Below, in pieces: positions 1-6,851 of a stretch of 9,034 nucleotides of DNA (positions are counted from its first letter, which is position 1; each line of letters opens with the position of its first letter). The notes under the pieces are model-generated. The model had not been told where the DNA came from. It did not search any database and saw nothing but the letters and a program-made list of their open reading frames with translations. Both the position numbers and the translations under genes were made by a program. Origin of the DNA: JASJHI01 sp965371355 (lineage in GTDB: Bacteria > Actinomycetota > Acidimicrobiia > Acidimicrobiales > Ilumatobacteraceae); assembly GCA_965371355.1 (NCBI GenBank), contig CBDUYD010000118.1, forward strand, positions 1 through 9,034, written 5' to 3'.

Positions 1-980
1 GGGACGAAGTCGACGTTCTCGACGTCGACGAAACCGGCCGATTCGAAGTAGCCGATGCACTCTGTGACCGAGTGGGCGCGACCGCCGCTTCCGTAGTTGA
101 TCTCGGCCATCCCCCACATCGCGGCGTCGACGGGACCGATACCGTCCTCGTGCAACGTCTCGCCGACCAGGTGCATCTCCCCTCCCGGTTCGAGGGCATC
201 GAAGGTCTTGCGAACCACCTTCGCGATGTTCGCGGCGTCGTAGATCGGGAGATTCGAGGCCATCACCGCGACGTCGCATCCGGTCGGCAGGTCGTCGTTG
301 ATGAAGTCACCGCCGACCGTCGACACCCGATCCGATACCGCGTTCATCTCGATGTACTCCCGGGTCACGACGGTGACCGGGGGGAGGTCGAACACGACGG
401 CCTCCAGACCATCGAAGGCCTGCACCGCGTTGATCGAGTACGCGCCCGATCCGCCACCGAGGTCGAGCAGTTTCGCGCGGCCCGCCAGGTCAACCGTGCG
501 GCAGAAGCGTCGTGCGGCCCCCATCCCGATGCTGTAGGTGGCGGCGTGGTACTTGCGGGCCCGCTCGACCGTGAGGTCGTCATAGATCCCCAACTCGTTC
601 GGCGGGCGCGGGTCGAGCAGCTTCGGCGTGAGGTCGAACCAGTCGCCCACTTCGCGACGGGTGAAGGTCATCCACGAACCGGCGTAGCGTTCGCTGCCCT
701 TCACCAGGTACTTCTGGCAGTCGGCGGCATTCACCAGCGCACCATTCCGGTCCTTTTCGAGCAGGCCGAGGGCGAGGGCGACAACGACGAGTCGTTCGGC
801 GTTCAGCTCGCTCATCCCCATCGCCTCGGCGAGCGCGGCGACGGTGTCGGCACCGGTCGATACATGAGTGAACAGATCGAGGTCGAGCGCGGCGTAGAAC
901 ACCGCCGACTCGGTGTAGGCCCGCGCCAGGTGTTGGAGGCGTGTGGTGTCGACCCGTGGTGACGACGTCTGCTCGGTCAT
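1..980 (-). CDS. SAM-dependent O-methyltransferase, acetylserotonin/polyketide O-methyltransferase-like (3' end off window)
   Basis: Reading leftward from the ATG at 978-980 gives 326 uninterrupted codons that run off the left edge. The N-terminal ~95 residues (MTEQTSSPRVDTTRLQHLAR...) are helical and resemble the winged-helix dimerisation domain that precedes the catalytic domain in this family. SAM motif I is seen as LLDLGGGSGAY at residues 171-181, followed by the acidic end of strand 2 (VVFDLPPV, 196-202), GGDF (223-226) and the post-motif LEPGGEMHLVGE (263-274). Family members are about 330-350 residues, so only the last few residues should be missing. The start is supported by GGGAAGG four bases upstream on the minus strand. 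The His-Asp-Trp segment that carries the catalytic base in plant-type members reads NLPIYDAAN (243-251) here, with no histidine, so methyl transfer by the plant-type mechanism is not assured. The gene is divergent from the oxygenase gene. Class is confident; the substrate is unknown. Confidence 0.88.
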   Translation of the reverse strand, partial: MTEQTSSPRVDTTRLQHLARAYTESAVFYAALDLDLFTHVSTGADTVAALAEAMGMSELNAERLVVVALALGLLEKDRNGALVNAADCQKYLVKGSERYAGSWMTFTRREVGDWFDLTPKLLDPRPPNELGIYDDLTVERARKYHAATYSIGMGAARRFCRTVDLAGRAKLLDLGGGSGAYSINAVQAFDGLEAVVFDLPPVTVVTREYIEMNAVSDRVSTVGGDFINDDLPTGCDVAVMASNLPIYDAANIAKVVRKTFDALEPGGEMHLVGETLHEDGIGPVDAAMWGMAEINYGSGGRAHSVTECIGYFESAGFVDVENVDFV

Positions 981-1143
981 CGTGCCTTCCCGAACGAGTG
1001 GGTCTCATCTCTGTGCGCCGGATCCGTTGTCGGCATGACCCCGATGAAGGTACCTCACCCGCCGGCTCCGGCTCGATGCTCGCCCGCACTTCAGCCATGT
1101 TTGCGATCACCGGTAGCGGAGGTCGGCGCGGCTGTACCATCTC
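981..1143. promoter_or_regulatory. Divergent intergenic region between methyltransferase and oxygenase genes
   Basis: This 163-base gap separates two divergently transcribed starts, so it must hold promoters for both directions unless they lie inside the coding regions. I found no convincing -35/-10 pair in either direction. The only clear signal is the GGGAAGG ribosome site of the leftward gene (985-991 on the plus strand). The rightward gene has no Shine-Dalgarno at a normal distance: a GGAGG lies about 20 bases before its ATG. Shared control of the two sides is inferred from geometry only. Confidence 0.35.
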
Positions 1144-1959
1144 ATGGTGGGATCCGGCGCCGACGACCTCATTGCACGAATCGAAACCGACGGCTACGCA
1201 ATCCTGGAGGACGCGATCGAGCCATCCGTGGTCGACGCCCTCGTGAGCGCCCTCACCGAACTGGAGGTCGGCCTCGCAATCACACCGGGCGACAACACGT
1301 TTGAGGGCCGCGCGACCACGCGGGTCTACAACCTGCTGGCCCATGGCGGGCCGTGGCTCGACGTACCCCTCCATCCGGTGGTTCTTCCGGCGGCCGAAGC
1401 GGTGCTCGGCGGCGAGATCCTCATCTCGACGGTCTCCTCGATCGCCATTGCGCCGGGTGAGACCGCGCAGCCGATCCACGCCGACGACCAGGTCTTGCCA
1501 CTCGGCCGTCCGCACGTCCCCACCGTCTGCAACTCGATGTGGGCGCTCACCGACTTCACCGAGGCAAACGGCGCGACACGGATCGTTCCTGGTAGCCACC
1601 GATTCGACCACGCACCAGACTTCGGCAGCGACTACGACTCGATCCCGGCGGAGATGTCGAGAGGCAGCATCCTGGTGTGGACCGGCAGCCTCTGGCACGG
1701 CGGAGGTGCCAACACCACCGACCAGACACGCATCGGAATCGCGATGAACTATTGCGCTGGTTGGATCCGACAGCAGGAGAATCAACAACTGGGTATCCCC
1801 GCCGACGTGATGGCCGAGTTCTCGCCAGAGCTCCGGTCGTTGTGCGGGCTCGGGGTGTACCGGGGACTGATCGGCCACATCGACAAGCAGACCCCGGCCG
1901 AGGCGCTGTACGGCGACAAGCCGGCAGAACAGCACCTTTTCGACAAGCACGTCACATGA
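1144..1959 (+). CDS. Phytanoyl-CoA dioxygenase (PhyH) family Fe(II)/2-oxoglutarate oxygenase
   Basis: The 271-residue product has the full signature of the PhyH family, non-haem iron oxygenases that usually hydroxylate a small molecule using O2 and 2-oxoglutarate. The iron-binding facial triad is visible: H112 and D114 in QPIHADDQ, and H185 in LWHGGGAN. R196, eleven residues after the last histidine (DQTRIGIAMNYCAGW), fits the 2-oxoglutarate carboxylate anchor. The segment SMWALTDFTEANGATRIVPGSH (131-152) is the typical core strand and loop before the second metal half. Length is normal for the family. The ATG at 1144 is the first possible ATG/GTG after an in-frame TAG at 1114-1116. No Shine-Dalgarno sits at the usual distance, so the transcript may be leaderless or the start weak. 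The SDR gene follows after 55 bases on the same strand, suggesting co-transcription. Substrate cannot be read from the sequence. Confidence 0.93.
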   Translation: MVGSGADDLIARIETDGYAILEDAIEPSVVDALVSALTELEVGLAITPGDNTFEGRATTRVYNLLAHGGPWLDVPLHPVVLPAAEAVLGGEILISTVSSIAIAPGETAQPIHADDQVLPLGRPHVPTVCNSMWALTDFTEANGATRIVPGSHRFDHAPDFGSDYDSIPAEMSRGSILVWTGSLWHGGGANTTDQTRIGIAMNYCAGWIRQQENQQLGIPADVMAEFSPELRSLCGLGVYRGLIGHIDKQTPAEALYGDKPAEQHLFDKHVT

Positions 1960-2014
1960 CGGCCTGCTGCCCGCGGCGGGCAGGTCGACGACCGACAAGA
2001 GGGAGAAGACCGGG

Positions 2015-2761
2015 ATGGATCTGGGACTGGCCGGAAAACGCGTGATCGTGACCGGAGCGAGCAAGGGGATCGGGCGCGCTATCGCGCAGGGATTCCTCGA
2101 CGAAGGGGCGCGGGTCGCGATCTGTGCGAGAGGCGAACAAGATCTCGCGGAGACCGCCCGCGAGCTGGCCGCGTCGGGTGAGATCCATCATCGTCGCGCC
2201 GACATGGCCGAGCCGGACGGACCCGCCGCGTTCGTGGACTGGGCAGCCGGTGAGCTGGGTGGAATCGACGTGGTCGTGTCCAACGTGAGCGGGTTCGGTG
2301 GTCAGGACTATCGCAGTTCGGTCGACGTCGACATCGTCGCGGCCCACGCCCTGATCAGGAGCGGGTTGGAGCACATCAACGACGACGAGGACGGCAACAT
2401 CATCTGCATCGGCTCGCGCGCCGGGAGTGTCGGGATCCCGTGGATGGGTGCCTACGCGGCGGTGAAGGCGGCGACGGTGAGCATGGTCAAGTCGCTTGCA
2501 CTCGAGGTGGCGCGCCGTGGCGTTCGCGTGAATGCGGTCTCCCCGGGCGACATCAGGTTCCCCGGCGGCACCTGGGAGCGGATCGAGCACGAGAACCCGA
2601 AGCTGTACCAAGGCGTACTCCGCGAGAACCCGTTCCGGCGCCTCGGACGGCCCGAGGAGGTTGCCGACGTCGTGACCTTCATCGCCAGTCCCCGTGCGAG
2701 CTTCGTGACCGGTGCGAACATCCTCGTCGACGGGGGCGCCACGCGCGGACTCCAGCTCTGA
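2015..2761 (+). CDS. Short-chain dehydrogenase/reductase (classical SDR)
   Basis: The 248-residue length and motifs are those of classical SDRs, cytosolic NAD(P)-dependent oxidoreductases acting on alcohols or ketones. The nucleotide-binding TGASKGIG is at 13-20. The catalytic Ser134, Tyr147 and Lys151 lie in IGSRAGSVGIPWMGAYAAVKAA, with the usual 13-residue Ser-Tyr spacing. The C-terminal RLGRPEEVADVVTFIASPRASFVTGANILVDGG pattern (209-241) is diagnostic. Arg39 at the end of strand 2 (ICARGEQDL) suggests NADP(H) preference, an inference. Two positions deviate: the NNAG strand reads SNVSG (89-93), and the helix-4 position usually held by the fourth catalytic residue Asn appears to be Asp106 (VDVDIVAA). 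A GGGAG ribosome site lies nine bases before the ATG. It follows the PhyH oxygenase by 55 bases and probably acts on the same or a related compound. Confidence 0.94.
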   Translation: MDLGLAGKRVIVTGASKGIGRAIAQGFLDEGARVAICARGEQDLAETARELAASGEIHHRRADMAEPDGPAAFVDWAAGELGGIDVVVSNVSGFGGQDYRSSVDVDIVAAHALIRSGLEHINDDEDGNIICIGSRAGSVGIPWMGAYAAVKAATVSMVKSLALEVARRGVRVNAVSPGDIRFPGGTWERIEHENPKLYQGVLRENPFRRLGRPEEVADVVTFIASPRASFVTGANILVDGGATRGLQL

Positions 2762-2796
2762 GCCGCGTACGGGTTCCGTGCGCCGCGGCCATCGGG

Positions 2797-2835
2797 TGAC
2801 CTGTGGTCAGGTCGATGTGAGAGCCGTCACGGCTC
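2797..2835. terminator. Possible bidirectional terminator hairpins between convergent genes
   Basis: Two small perfect hairpins lie between the converging SDR and alpha/beta-barrel genes. One is TGACC-TGT-GGTCA (2797-2809), the other GAGCCG-TCA-CGGCTC (2821-2835). The second overlaps the stop codon of the leftward gene at 2834-2836. Neither has a T-tract, so intrinsic termination is not demonstrated. Position between two 3' ends is the main support. Confidence 0.35.
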
Positions 2836-3454
2836 AGTCGGTGAGGTTGTGCCAGATGTTCGATTCGAAGGAGCCTGGCACCATGAGATCGGCAGCGTTG
2901 GCGAAGAGGTCGGAGTAGTCCTCGCTGGCCTGGAGGGCTTGGCTGTTCGCTTCGAGCGTCGAGAGGTCGGGTACGTAGCCGATCCAGAGCAGCCGCGAGA
3001 TGTCGCCGGTGATGGCGGTTGCGACCCCGACCGGCCTTCCCGTGATGCCGCTGACCACTCCAGCCGCATCGGCGGCAAATGCCAAGGCGTCGCGGACGCG
3101 GGCGAGGTCCATGTGAACACCGGTGATGATGGCGTACCGGTCAGCGTCACCCGGGGCCGCATGGACCTGCCACATCGTGTCTTCCATGTCGTCGGTGAAG
3201 AAATGCGCCCCGATACGAATGGCGGTCGTGACCTCCTCGTTCTCGGTGATGGCCGACCGGAACGTCTCGTACTGCTCCATCGATTCCCACATGCCGGTTG
3301 CGTTGATCGCGCTGGGGTCGCCGCCGATCATCATCGATGCACCGAACTGGGCGCCGAGATTGTCGTTGAGGAGGCCCAACAAGTACTGGACCATTGCGAC
3401 GGCTTCGCTCGTCTGGCCTCCGGCAACTCTCATGATTCGGGATGTGACGTGCAT
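2834..3454 (-). CDS. Hypothetical protein, probable tandem dimeric alpha/beta-barrel (ABM-like) fold
   Basis: I do not recognise a named family. The 206-residue product appears to hold two ferredoxin-like alpha/beta units. Unit 1 (about 1-98) starts with strand HVTSRIMRV, a helix AVAMVQYLLGLLNDNLG, and a strand pair ending in NATGMWESMEQYETFRSAI (51-69). That aromatic strand plus helix is typical of antibiotic-biosynthesis-monooxygenase and NIPSNAP-like domains. Unit 2 (about 105-206) repeats the layout: RYAIITGVHMDLARVRDALAF, then SRLLWIGYVPDLSTLEANSQAL, then YSDLFANAADLMVPGSFESNIWHNL. No cofactor or metal motif is obvious, and there is no signal peptide. I chose the ATG at 3452-3454 because GAAGGGA lies six bases upstream. 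The frame stays open to an ATG at 3586 that touches the preceding TAG, but that start has no ribosome site and the extra 44 residues look non-native. It lies 132 bases downstream of the PLP-enzyme gene on the same strand. Confidence 0.75.
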   Translation of the reverse strand: MHVTSRIMRVAGGQTSEAVAMVQYLLGLLNDNLGAQFGASMMIGGDPSAINATGMWESMEQYETFRSAITENEEVTTAIRIGAHFFTDDMEDTMWQVHAAPGDADRYAIITGVHMDLARVRDALAFAADAAGVVSGITGRPVGVATAITGDISRLLWIGYVPDLSTLEANSQALQASEDYSDLFANAADLMVPGSFESNIWHNLTD

Positions 3455-3586
3455 GGCGGGTCCCTTCGACCGGTCGAGCAGGTATGCGGTGCAGGTAGCA
3501 ATCGAACCTATGTGCCAGAGTTCATGGCCGAGTAGGGCCCAAGGACCCTGGCGGCCGCAACCTGCCGCGCGTTCGGGCCGGTACAT
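3455..3586 (-). other. Gap between PLP-enzyme stop and alpha/beta-barrel start
   Basis: These 132 bases hold the GAAGGGA ribosome site (3461-3467, minus strand) and an imperfect hairpin AGGGCCC-AA-GGACCCT at 3534-3549 containing one G-U pair. A TAGGTT hexamer on the minus strand fits the TANNNT form of an actinobacterial -10 but has no recognisable -35 partner. The gap is long for tight co-transcription, so the downstream gene may have its own promoter. None of these elements is strong. Confidence 0.3.
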
Positions 3587-5275
3587 CTAGGGCGTGGCGA
3601 GCACCTCGTCGGGGTAATGGAACCACCGCAGGTGCTCGAAGTCGGCCGTCGTGGTGGGCAGCCCGAGCGGCTCGGGGGGTGAGCCTGCGAGCTGCTCGAT
3701 GAGGGTCCGGGCCCGTTCGAGGTAGGCGGGCAGCCCGCCTTCGGGGAGCAGAGCCGGGCGTCGCTGGTACGACATGGTGCCGTGCGGGTAGGTGATGTCG
3801 AGTAACGACAGCGGTGGCGGCGTCAGCCCGTCGCGGTGCCGCCAGAGCCCCGTCGAGGGCTCGAAGCGGTACCAGGGCAGCAACTCGCGGCCCCGGTCCG
3901 CGACGAGGGACACGGCATCGACGACGTAGCGGAACGTCTCGTCGTCGATGAAGTAGTTGAAGTTCACCCGCACCCAGCCGGGCTTGATGCCCTCGCACCC
4001 GCGCGCGACCTCGCGCTCGAACTCGCGGGACCGGTCGAGGTCGATGCCTAGCAATCGGTGCCCGTACGGACCGGCGCACGAGCAACCGCCGCGTGACTGG
4101 ATGCCGAACAGGTCGTTGAGCACGGCGACCACGAAGTTGTGGTGCACATGCCGCGAAGGGCCATCGCGAACCGTGAACGACACGATCGACAGCCGCTCCG
4201 CGTCGCGACTGCCGAGGATCTCGATGTTGGGATGGTCACTCCAGGTGCGCACGGCTTCACGCAGGAAGCGCTCCTCGCGGCGCTGGATCTCGCCGACCCC
4301 GACCGCCTCCTTCAGCTGGAAGACGAGGCCGGCGCGGATCGACCCGACGATGTCGGGAGTACCACCCTCCTCGCGGTGCTCGACCTCGGCGACGTAGTCG
4401 TGGTCGGTCGGGTTGACGAAGGCGACCGTGCCGCCCCCGGGAACGTCGGGAACACGATTCGCGAACAACTCGCGGCGCGCCACGAGCAGGCCCGGGGTCC
4501 CAGGTCCTCCGATGAACTTGTGCGGGGAGACGAACGCAGCGTCGAGGTACGCCGGTCCGTCGTCCGGCGATCCCATGTCTATCTCTACATAGGGCGCGGC
4601 GGCGGCGTAGTCCCAGATGGCCAGTGCGCCGTAGCGGTGAAGCAGCGACGACACGGCTGCGGTGTCGGTGACGATCCCGGTCACGTTCGACGCGGCCGAG
4701 AACGAGCCGATGAGCTGTGGCCGGTGGCTGTGCCGTTCGAGCTGCGCTTCGAGATCGGCGAGGTCGACGTGGCCGTCGGCGTCCTCGCGGACGGTCACGA
4801 CATCCGCGATCGATTCCCGCCAGGGCAACTCGTTGGAGTGGTGCTCGAACGGGCCGATGAACACGACCGGTCGTTCGTCCGCCGGGATGTGTCGGGTGAG
4901 CCGGAACCGGTCGTCGAGGACGGACGGGATCCTCAACCCCAGCACGCCGACGAGTTTGGCGATCGCGCCCGTCGCCCCACTCCCGCAGAACAACACGGCG
5001 TGATCGTCGGTGGCGCCGACGCAGTCGCGGATGATCTCCCGGGCATCCTCGCGGAAGCGACTGGTCTGTAGCCCGGTCCCCGACGATTCGGTGTGGGTGT
5101 TGGCGTACAGCGGCAGCACGACGTCGTGCAGGTAGTCCTCGATGAACGACAGCGCGCGCCCCGACGCGGTGTAGTCGGCGTACACCACCGGTCGGGCTCC
5201 GAACGGGCCCTCGACCATTTCTTCACGGCCGATCACGGAACGGCGGATGGTCTCGATCAACCGGTCGGCGCTCAT
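3587..5275 (-). CDS. Class V aminotransferase / cysteine-desulfurase-like PLP enzyme with C-terminal extension
   Basis: The 562-residue product is a fold-type I PLP enzyme. Residues about 25-460 carry the class V aminotransferase domain. The Schiff-base lysine is K253 in SPHKFIGGPGTPG, D222 in AIWDYAAAAPY should hold the pyridine nitrogen, and H145/H146 in EHHSNELPWRE fit the histidine stacked on the cofactor. The family phrase YADYTASGRALSFIEDYL (32-49) supports the chosen start, although no strong ribosome site precedes it. A loop RGGCSCAGPYGH (395-406) places two cysteines, C398 and C400, where cysteine desulfurases carry their persulfide cysteine. A role as cysteine/selenocysteine desulfurase or lyase is possible but not proven. 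About 100 residues (460-562) extend beyond the usual ~400-residue desulfurase length, with no domain I can name. It starts 45 bases after the HNH gene stop and runs in the same direction. Confidence 0.88.
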   Translation of the reverse strand: MSADRLIETIRRSVIGREEMVEGPFGARPVVYADYTASGRALSFIEDYLHDVVLPLYANTHTESSGTGLQTSRFREDAREIIRDCVGATDDHAVLFCGSGATGAIAKLVGVLGLRIPSVLDDRFRLTRHIPADERPVVFIGPFEHHSNELPWRESIADVVTVREDADGHVDLADLEAQLERHSHRPQLIGSFSAASNVTGIVTDTAAVSSLLHRYGALAIWDYAAAAPYVEIDMGSPDDGPAYLDAAFVSPHKFIGGPGTPGLLVARRELFANRVPDVPGGGTVAFVNPTDHDYVAEVEHREEGGTPDIVGSIRAGLVFQLKEAVGVGEIQRREERFLREAVRTWSDHPNIEILGSRDAERLSIVSFTVRDGPSRHVHHNFVVAVLNDLFGIQSRGGCSCAGPYGHRLLGIDLDRSREFEREVARGCEGIKPGWVRVNFNYFIDDETFRYVVDAVSLVADRGRELLPWYRFEPSTGLWRHRDGLTPPPLSLLDITYPHGTMSYQRRPALLPEGGLPAYLERARTLIEQLAGSPPEPLGLPTTTADFEHLRWFHYPDEVLATP

Positions 5276-5311
5276 GGCGACCAGCGTAGGGATCGCAGCC
5301 CCGCTCGGTCG

Positions 5312-5330
5312 CCGCCGGGTTTATCGGCGG
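5312..5330 (-). terminator. Small GC hairpin at the HNH gene stop
   Basis: CCGCCG (5312-5317) pairs with CGGCGG (5325-5330) around a seven-base loop that contains the TAA stop of the leftward HNH gene. The stem is only six base pairs and is followed by no T-run, so full termination before the PLP-enzyme gene is doubtful. It could dampen read-through or protect the 3' end. Confidence 0.25.
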
Positions 5331-6700
5331 GCGCCCTCGTCGTGGAGGCGTCGGCGGGCGCGTTCGGCGAGATCTTCATCGGTGAGGAAGTCGTACTCGG
5401 TGGGAGGATCGGTGCCGACGGGCGTCATCCACGTGCCATCGGGTCGCTGCACGTGGAGCTTGCCGCGATTGTCGCGGCGAGATCGCAGCCGGTGGCGATG
5501 CTTGTGACGGTTGTGATAGCCACAGTCGATTCCGGCATTCTGCTGGTCGGTGGCGCCACCATCGCGGCTCCATTCCTCGAGGTGATCGATCTGTGACCAG
5601 GCTTCGGGAACGGTGCAGCCGACATGTTCACAGGTAGTGACCAGCAGACGCGCAGCGTCCGCGGCGCCGCCGGTGAAGCAGCGGCGCCGGTAGCCGAGAT
5701 CGGTGACGACGCCTGCGGAGTCGGTGACGACACGCCGCACCCAGCCGCCGAGAGCGGCGAGCACGATGTCGTCGGGCAGGAGCGGTGTTCCGGCGGCGGT
5801 CTCACAGCGGGCCTGGGTGGGGTCGGGTTGGCGTAGATCGCCGGGCTCATCGGCGAGGCCGTGGGAGGCCAGCGCAGACTCGAAGTTGTACTGGTCACAC
5901 AAGACGTTGAGGGTCGCCGCGGCAGGGGTGTCGTCGTGAGGGCTGTTGTTCGCGGTTCGCAAGATCGTCATCAAGGCGTCGAAGCGGCGTTGCGCATCGG
6001 TGCGGGCGAGATCGCTGTCCGCAGCGTCGGCGCCTGCACGGCGCCGACGTTCGGCAAGATCGCGTTGGAACTCGACCTCTACGAACGCCTCCATGATGGC
6101 CACCATCTCGGCGGCCTGCAGGGCAGTGCCGCCGCTGGCGCTGACGTCGACACCGTCGACCCCGGCTACGACGGCGGCGCGACGGGCTTGCACTGCGGCG
6201 CCGCGATCGCGGTGGGCGCCGTCGAGATCGGCGAGGAGCTCCCACCGTCGCACACACGCACTGAAGTTGTTGTAGTCGAACCGGTTGGCGTGCTCCAACA
6301 GCACCTGCACGATGTCGCCGAGCTCTTCCCCGCAGCGCGGATTTGCGCGGGCACGACCCAGCTCGGCAGCCTGATCGAGGCCGATCCGCCCCGCGTAGAG
6401 CTCTTCGCCGACCACCGGAGACTCGTAGAACAGACGAGCCAATCGCCGCGTGCGACTGACACTGCCGCCGGCATAGTTGCCCTGGGCTCGCAACCAGCCC
6501 GGAAGCGCCCGGTGCCCGTCGTGACGGTAGACACCCCGCCGATCGACCTCGCCGGCAATCGCCGCCATCTCCGCGGCGGCTCGACGTTGATCCAGCTCCA
6601 ACTGACGGAATCGTGCGGTCAACTCAGCGTCGTCGAACAAGGCGATGTCCGCCACCACTGCGGTGAAGTCCGTCTGGGTGTCCACCGCATCCGCATCCAT
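5321..6700 (-). CDS. DUF222 domain-containing HNH endonuclease (13E12-repeat type)
   Basis: The 459-residue product has a long alpha-helical N-terminal region (about 15-300) of the DUF222 type, with the typical QLELDQRRAAAEMAAIAGEVDRRG and SRTRRLARLFYESPVVGEELYAGRIGLDQAAELGRAR stretches. A C-terminal HNH nuclease module follows at about 355-402. Visible metal and catalytic residues are C357 and C362, D372-H373 (SQIDHLEEW), N388, C393 and H396-N397 (CGYHNRHKHRH). These proteins occur in many divergent copies across actinobacteria; biological targets are poorly known. The frame is open for another 166 codons upstream to 7198, but that part antisenses the neighbouring gene and is unlike the family. 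I chose the ATG at 6698-6700 because a strong -10 box sits seven bases ahead. An in-frame ATG at 6734-6736 would place the -10 inside the coding region. The class V PLP-enzyme gene lies 45 bases downstream. Confidence 0.9.
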   Translation of the reverse strand: MDADAVDTQTDFTAVVADIALFDDAELTARFRQLELDQRRAAAEMAAIAGEVDRRGVYRHDGHRALPGWLRAQGNYAGGSVSRTRRLARLFYESPVVGEELYAGRIGLDQAAELGRARANPRCGEELGDIVQVLLEHANRFDYNNFSACVRRWELLADLDGAHRDRGAAVQARRAAVVAGVDGVDVSASGGTALQAAEMVAIMEAFVEVEFQRDLAERRRRAGADAADSDLARTDAQRRFDALMTILRTANNSPHDDTPAAATLNVLCDQYNFESALASHGLADEPGDLRQPDPTQARCETAAGTPLLPDDIVLAALGGWVRRVVTDSAGVVTDLGYRRRCFTGGAADAARLLVTTCEHVGCTVPEAWSQIDHLEEWSRDGGATDQQNAGIDCGYHNRHKHRHRLRSRRDNRGKLHVQRPDGTWMTPVGTDPPTEYDFLTDEDLAERARRRLHDEGARR

Positions 6701-6707
6701 GGATTCC

Positions 6708-6716
6708 AGTATACCA
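6708..6716 (-). promoter_or_regulatory. Extended -10 promoter giving a leaderless HNH mRNA
   Basis: On the minus strand the bases read TGGTATACT: a TATACT hexamer (6708-6713) preceded by TGN, the extended -10 arrangement. Only seven bases separate it from the ATG at 6700, so transcription would begin at or next to the start codon, and no ribosome site is present. The hexamer ATGTGG at 17-base spacing (6731-6736) is a poor -35, acceptable with an extended -10. The stretch 6700-6760 is clearly more AT-rich than the surrounding coding DNA. Confidence 0.6.
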
Positions 6717-6729
6717 ACTTTTTGTTCGT
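6713..6729. promoter_or_regulatory. Imperfect palindrome in the HNH promoter spacer (possible operator)
   Basis: On the minus strand ACGAAC-AAAAA-GTTGGT forms arms matching at five of six positions around an A5 centre. It abuts the -10 box, the right place for a repressor. The half site resembles the CGAAC of Gram-positive LexA (SOS) boxes, but those have a four-base centre, not five. Assignment to LexA is speculative. Confidence 0.3.
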
Positions 6730-6744
6730 TCCACATGATCATTA

Positions 6745-6758
6745 CAAACTTGTGTTCC
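6745..6758. promoter_or_regulatory. Degenerate SOS-box-like site upstream of the HNH gene
   Basis: CAAAC-TTGT-GTTCC on the plus strand matches the Gram-positive LexA consensus CGAAC-N4-GTTCG at eight of ten defined positions with the correct four-base centre. It lies just upstream of the presumed -35 region. A match of this quality can arise by chance, so it is a candidate only. Confidence 0.3.
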
Positions 6759-6851
6759 CTCGCAACCGACCGGCACCTGACGAGCAAGTCGGCGCTCGAG
6801 GTGACCAGCGAACAGAAGCCACCCGGTCGGTCGATGGACGTTGAGGACGGC

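Noticed and set aside
72..962. Long rightward open frame opposite the methyltransferase
   Set aside because: Its translation is rich in Arg, Gly, Val and His with no domain, while the opposite strand encodes a clear SAM methyltransferase in codon register.
580..2064. Leftward 494-codon open frame spanning three loci
   Set aside because: It crosses the methyltransferase, the intergenic gap and the PhyH gene out of frame. The translation is low-complexity Arg-rich and has no motif.
3500..3530. Sigma-54-like promoter (TGGCAC ... TTGCT, minus strand)
   Set aside because: The two elements are ten bases apart instead of five, and actinobacteria generally lack sigma-54.
4139..5071. Rightward open frame opposite the PLP enzyme
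   Set aside because: Antisense shadow of a gene with complete PLP motifs; composition is typical of GC-rich non-coding frames.
3587..6700. HNH nuclease plus cysteine-desulfurase-like gene as a DNA phosphorothioation/restriction system
   Set aside because: DndA-type desulfurases and HNH nucleases do occur in such systems, but no Dnd/Ssp partners are present, the HNH protein is of the dispersed DUF222 type, and the PLP enzyme does not look like IscS/DndA. Adjacency alone is insufficient.
5861..6844. Rightward open frame opposite the HNH gene
   Set aside because: Antisense to well-supported DUF222/HNH coding sequence, with no recognisable domain.
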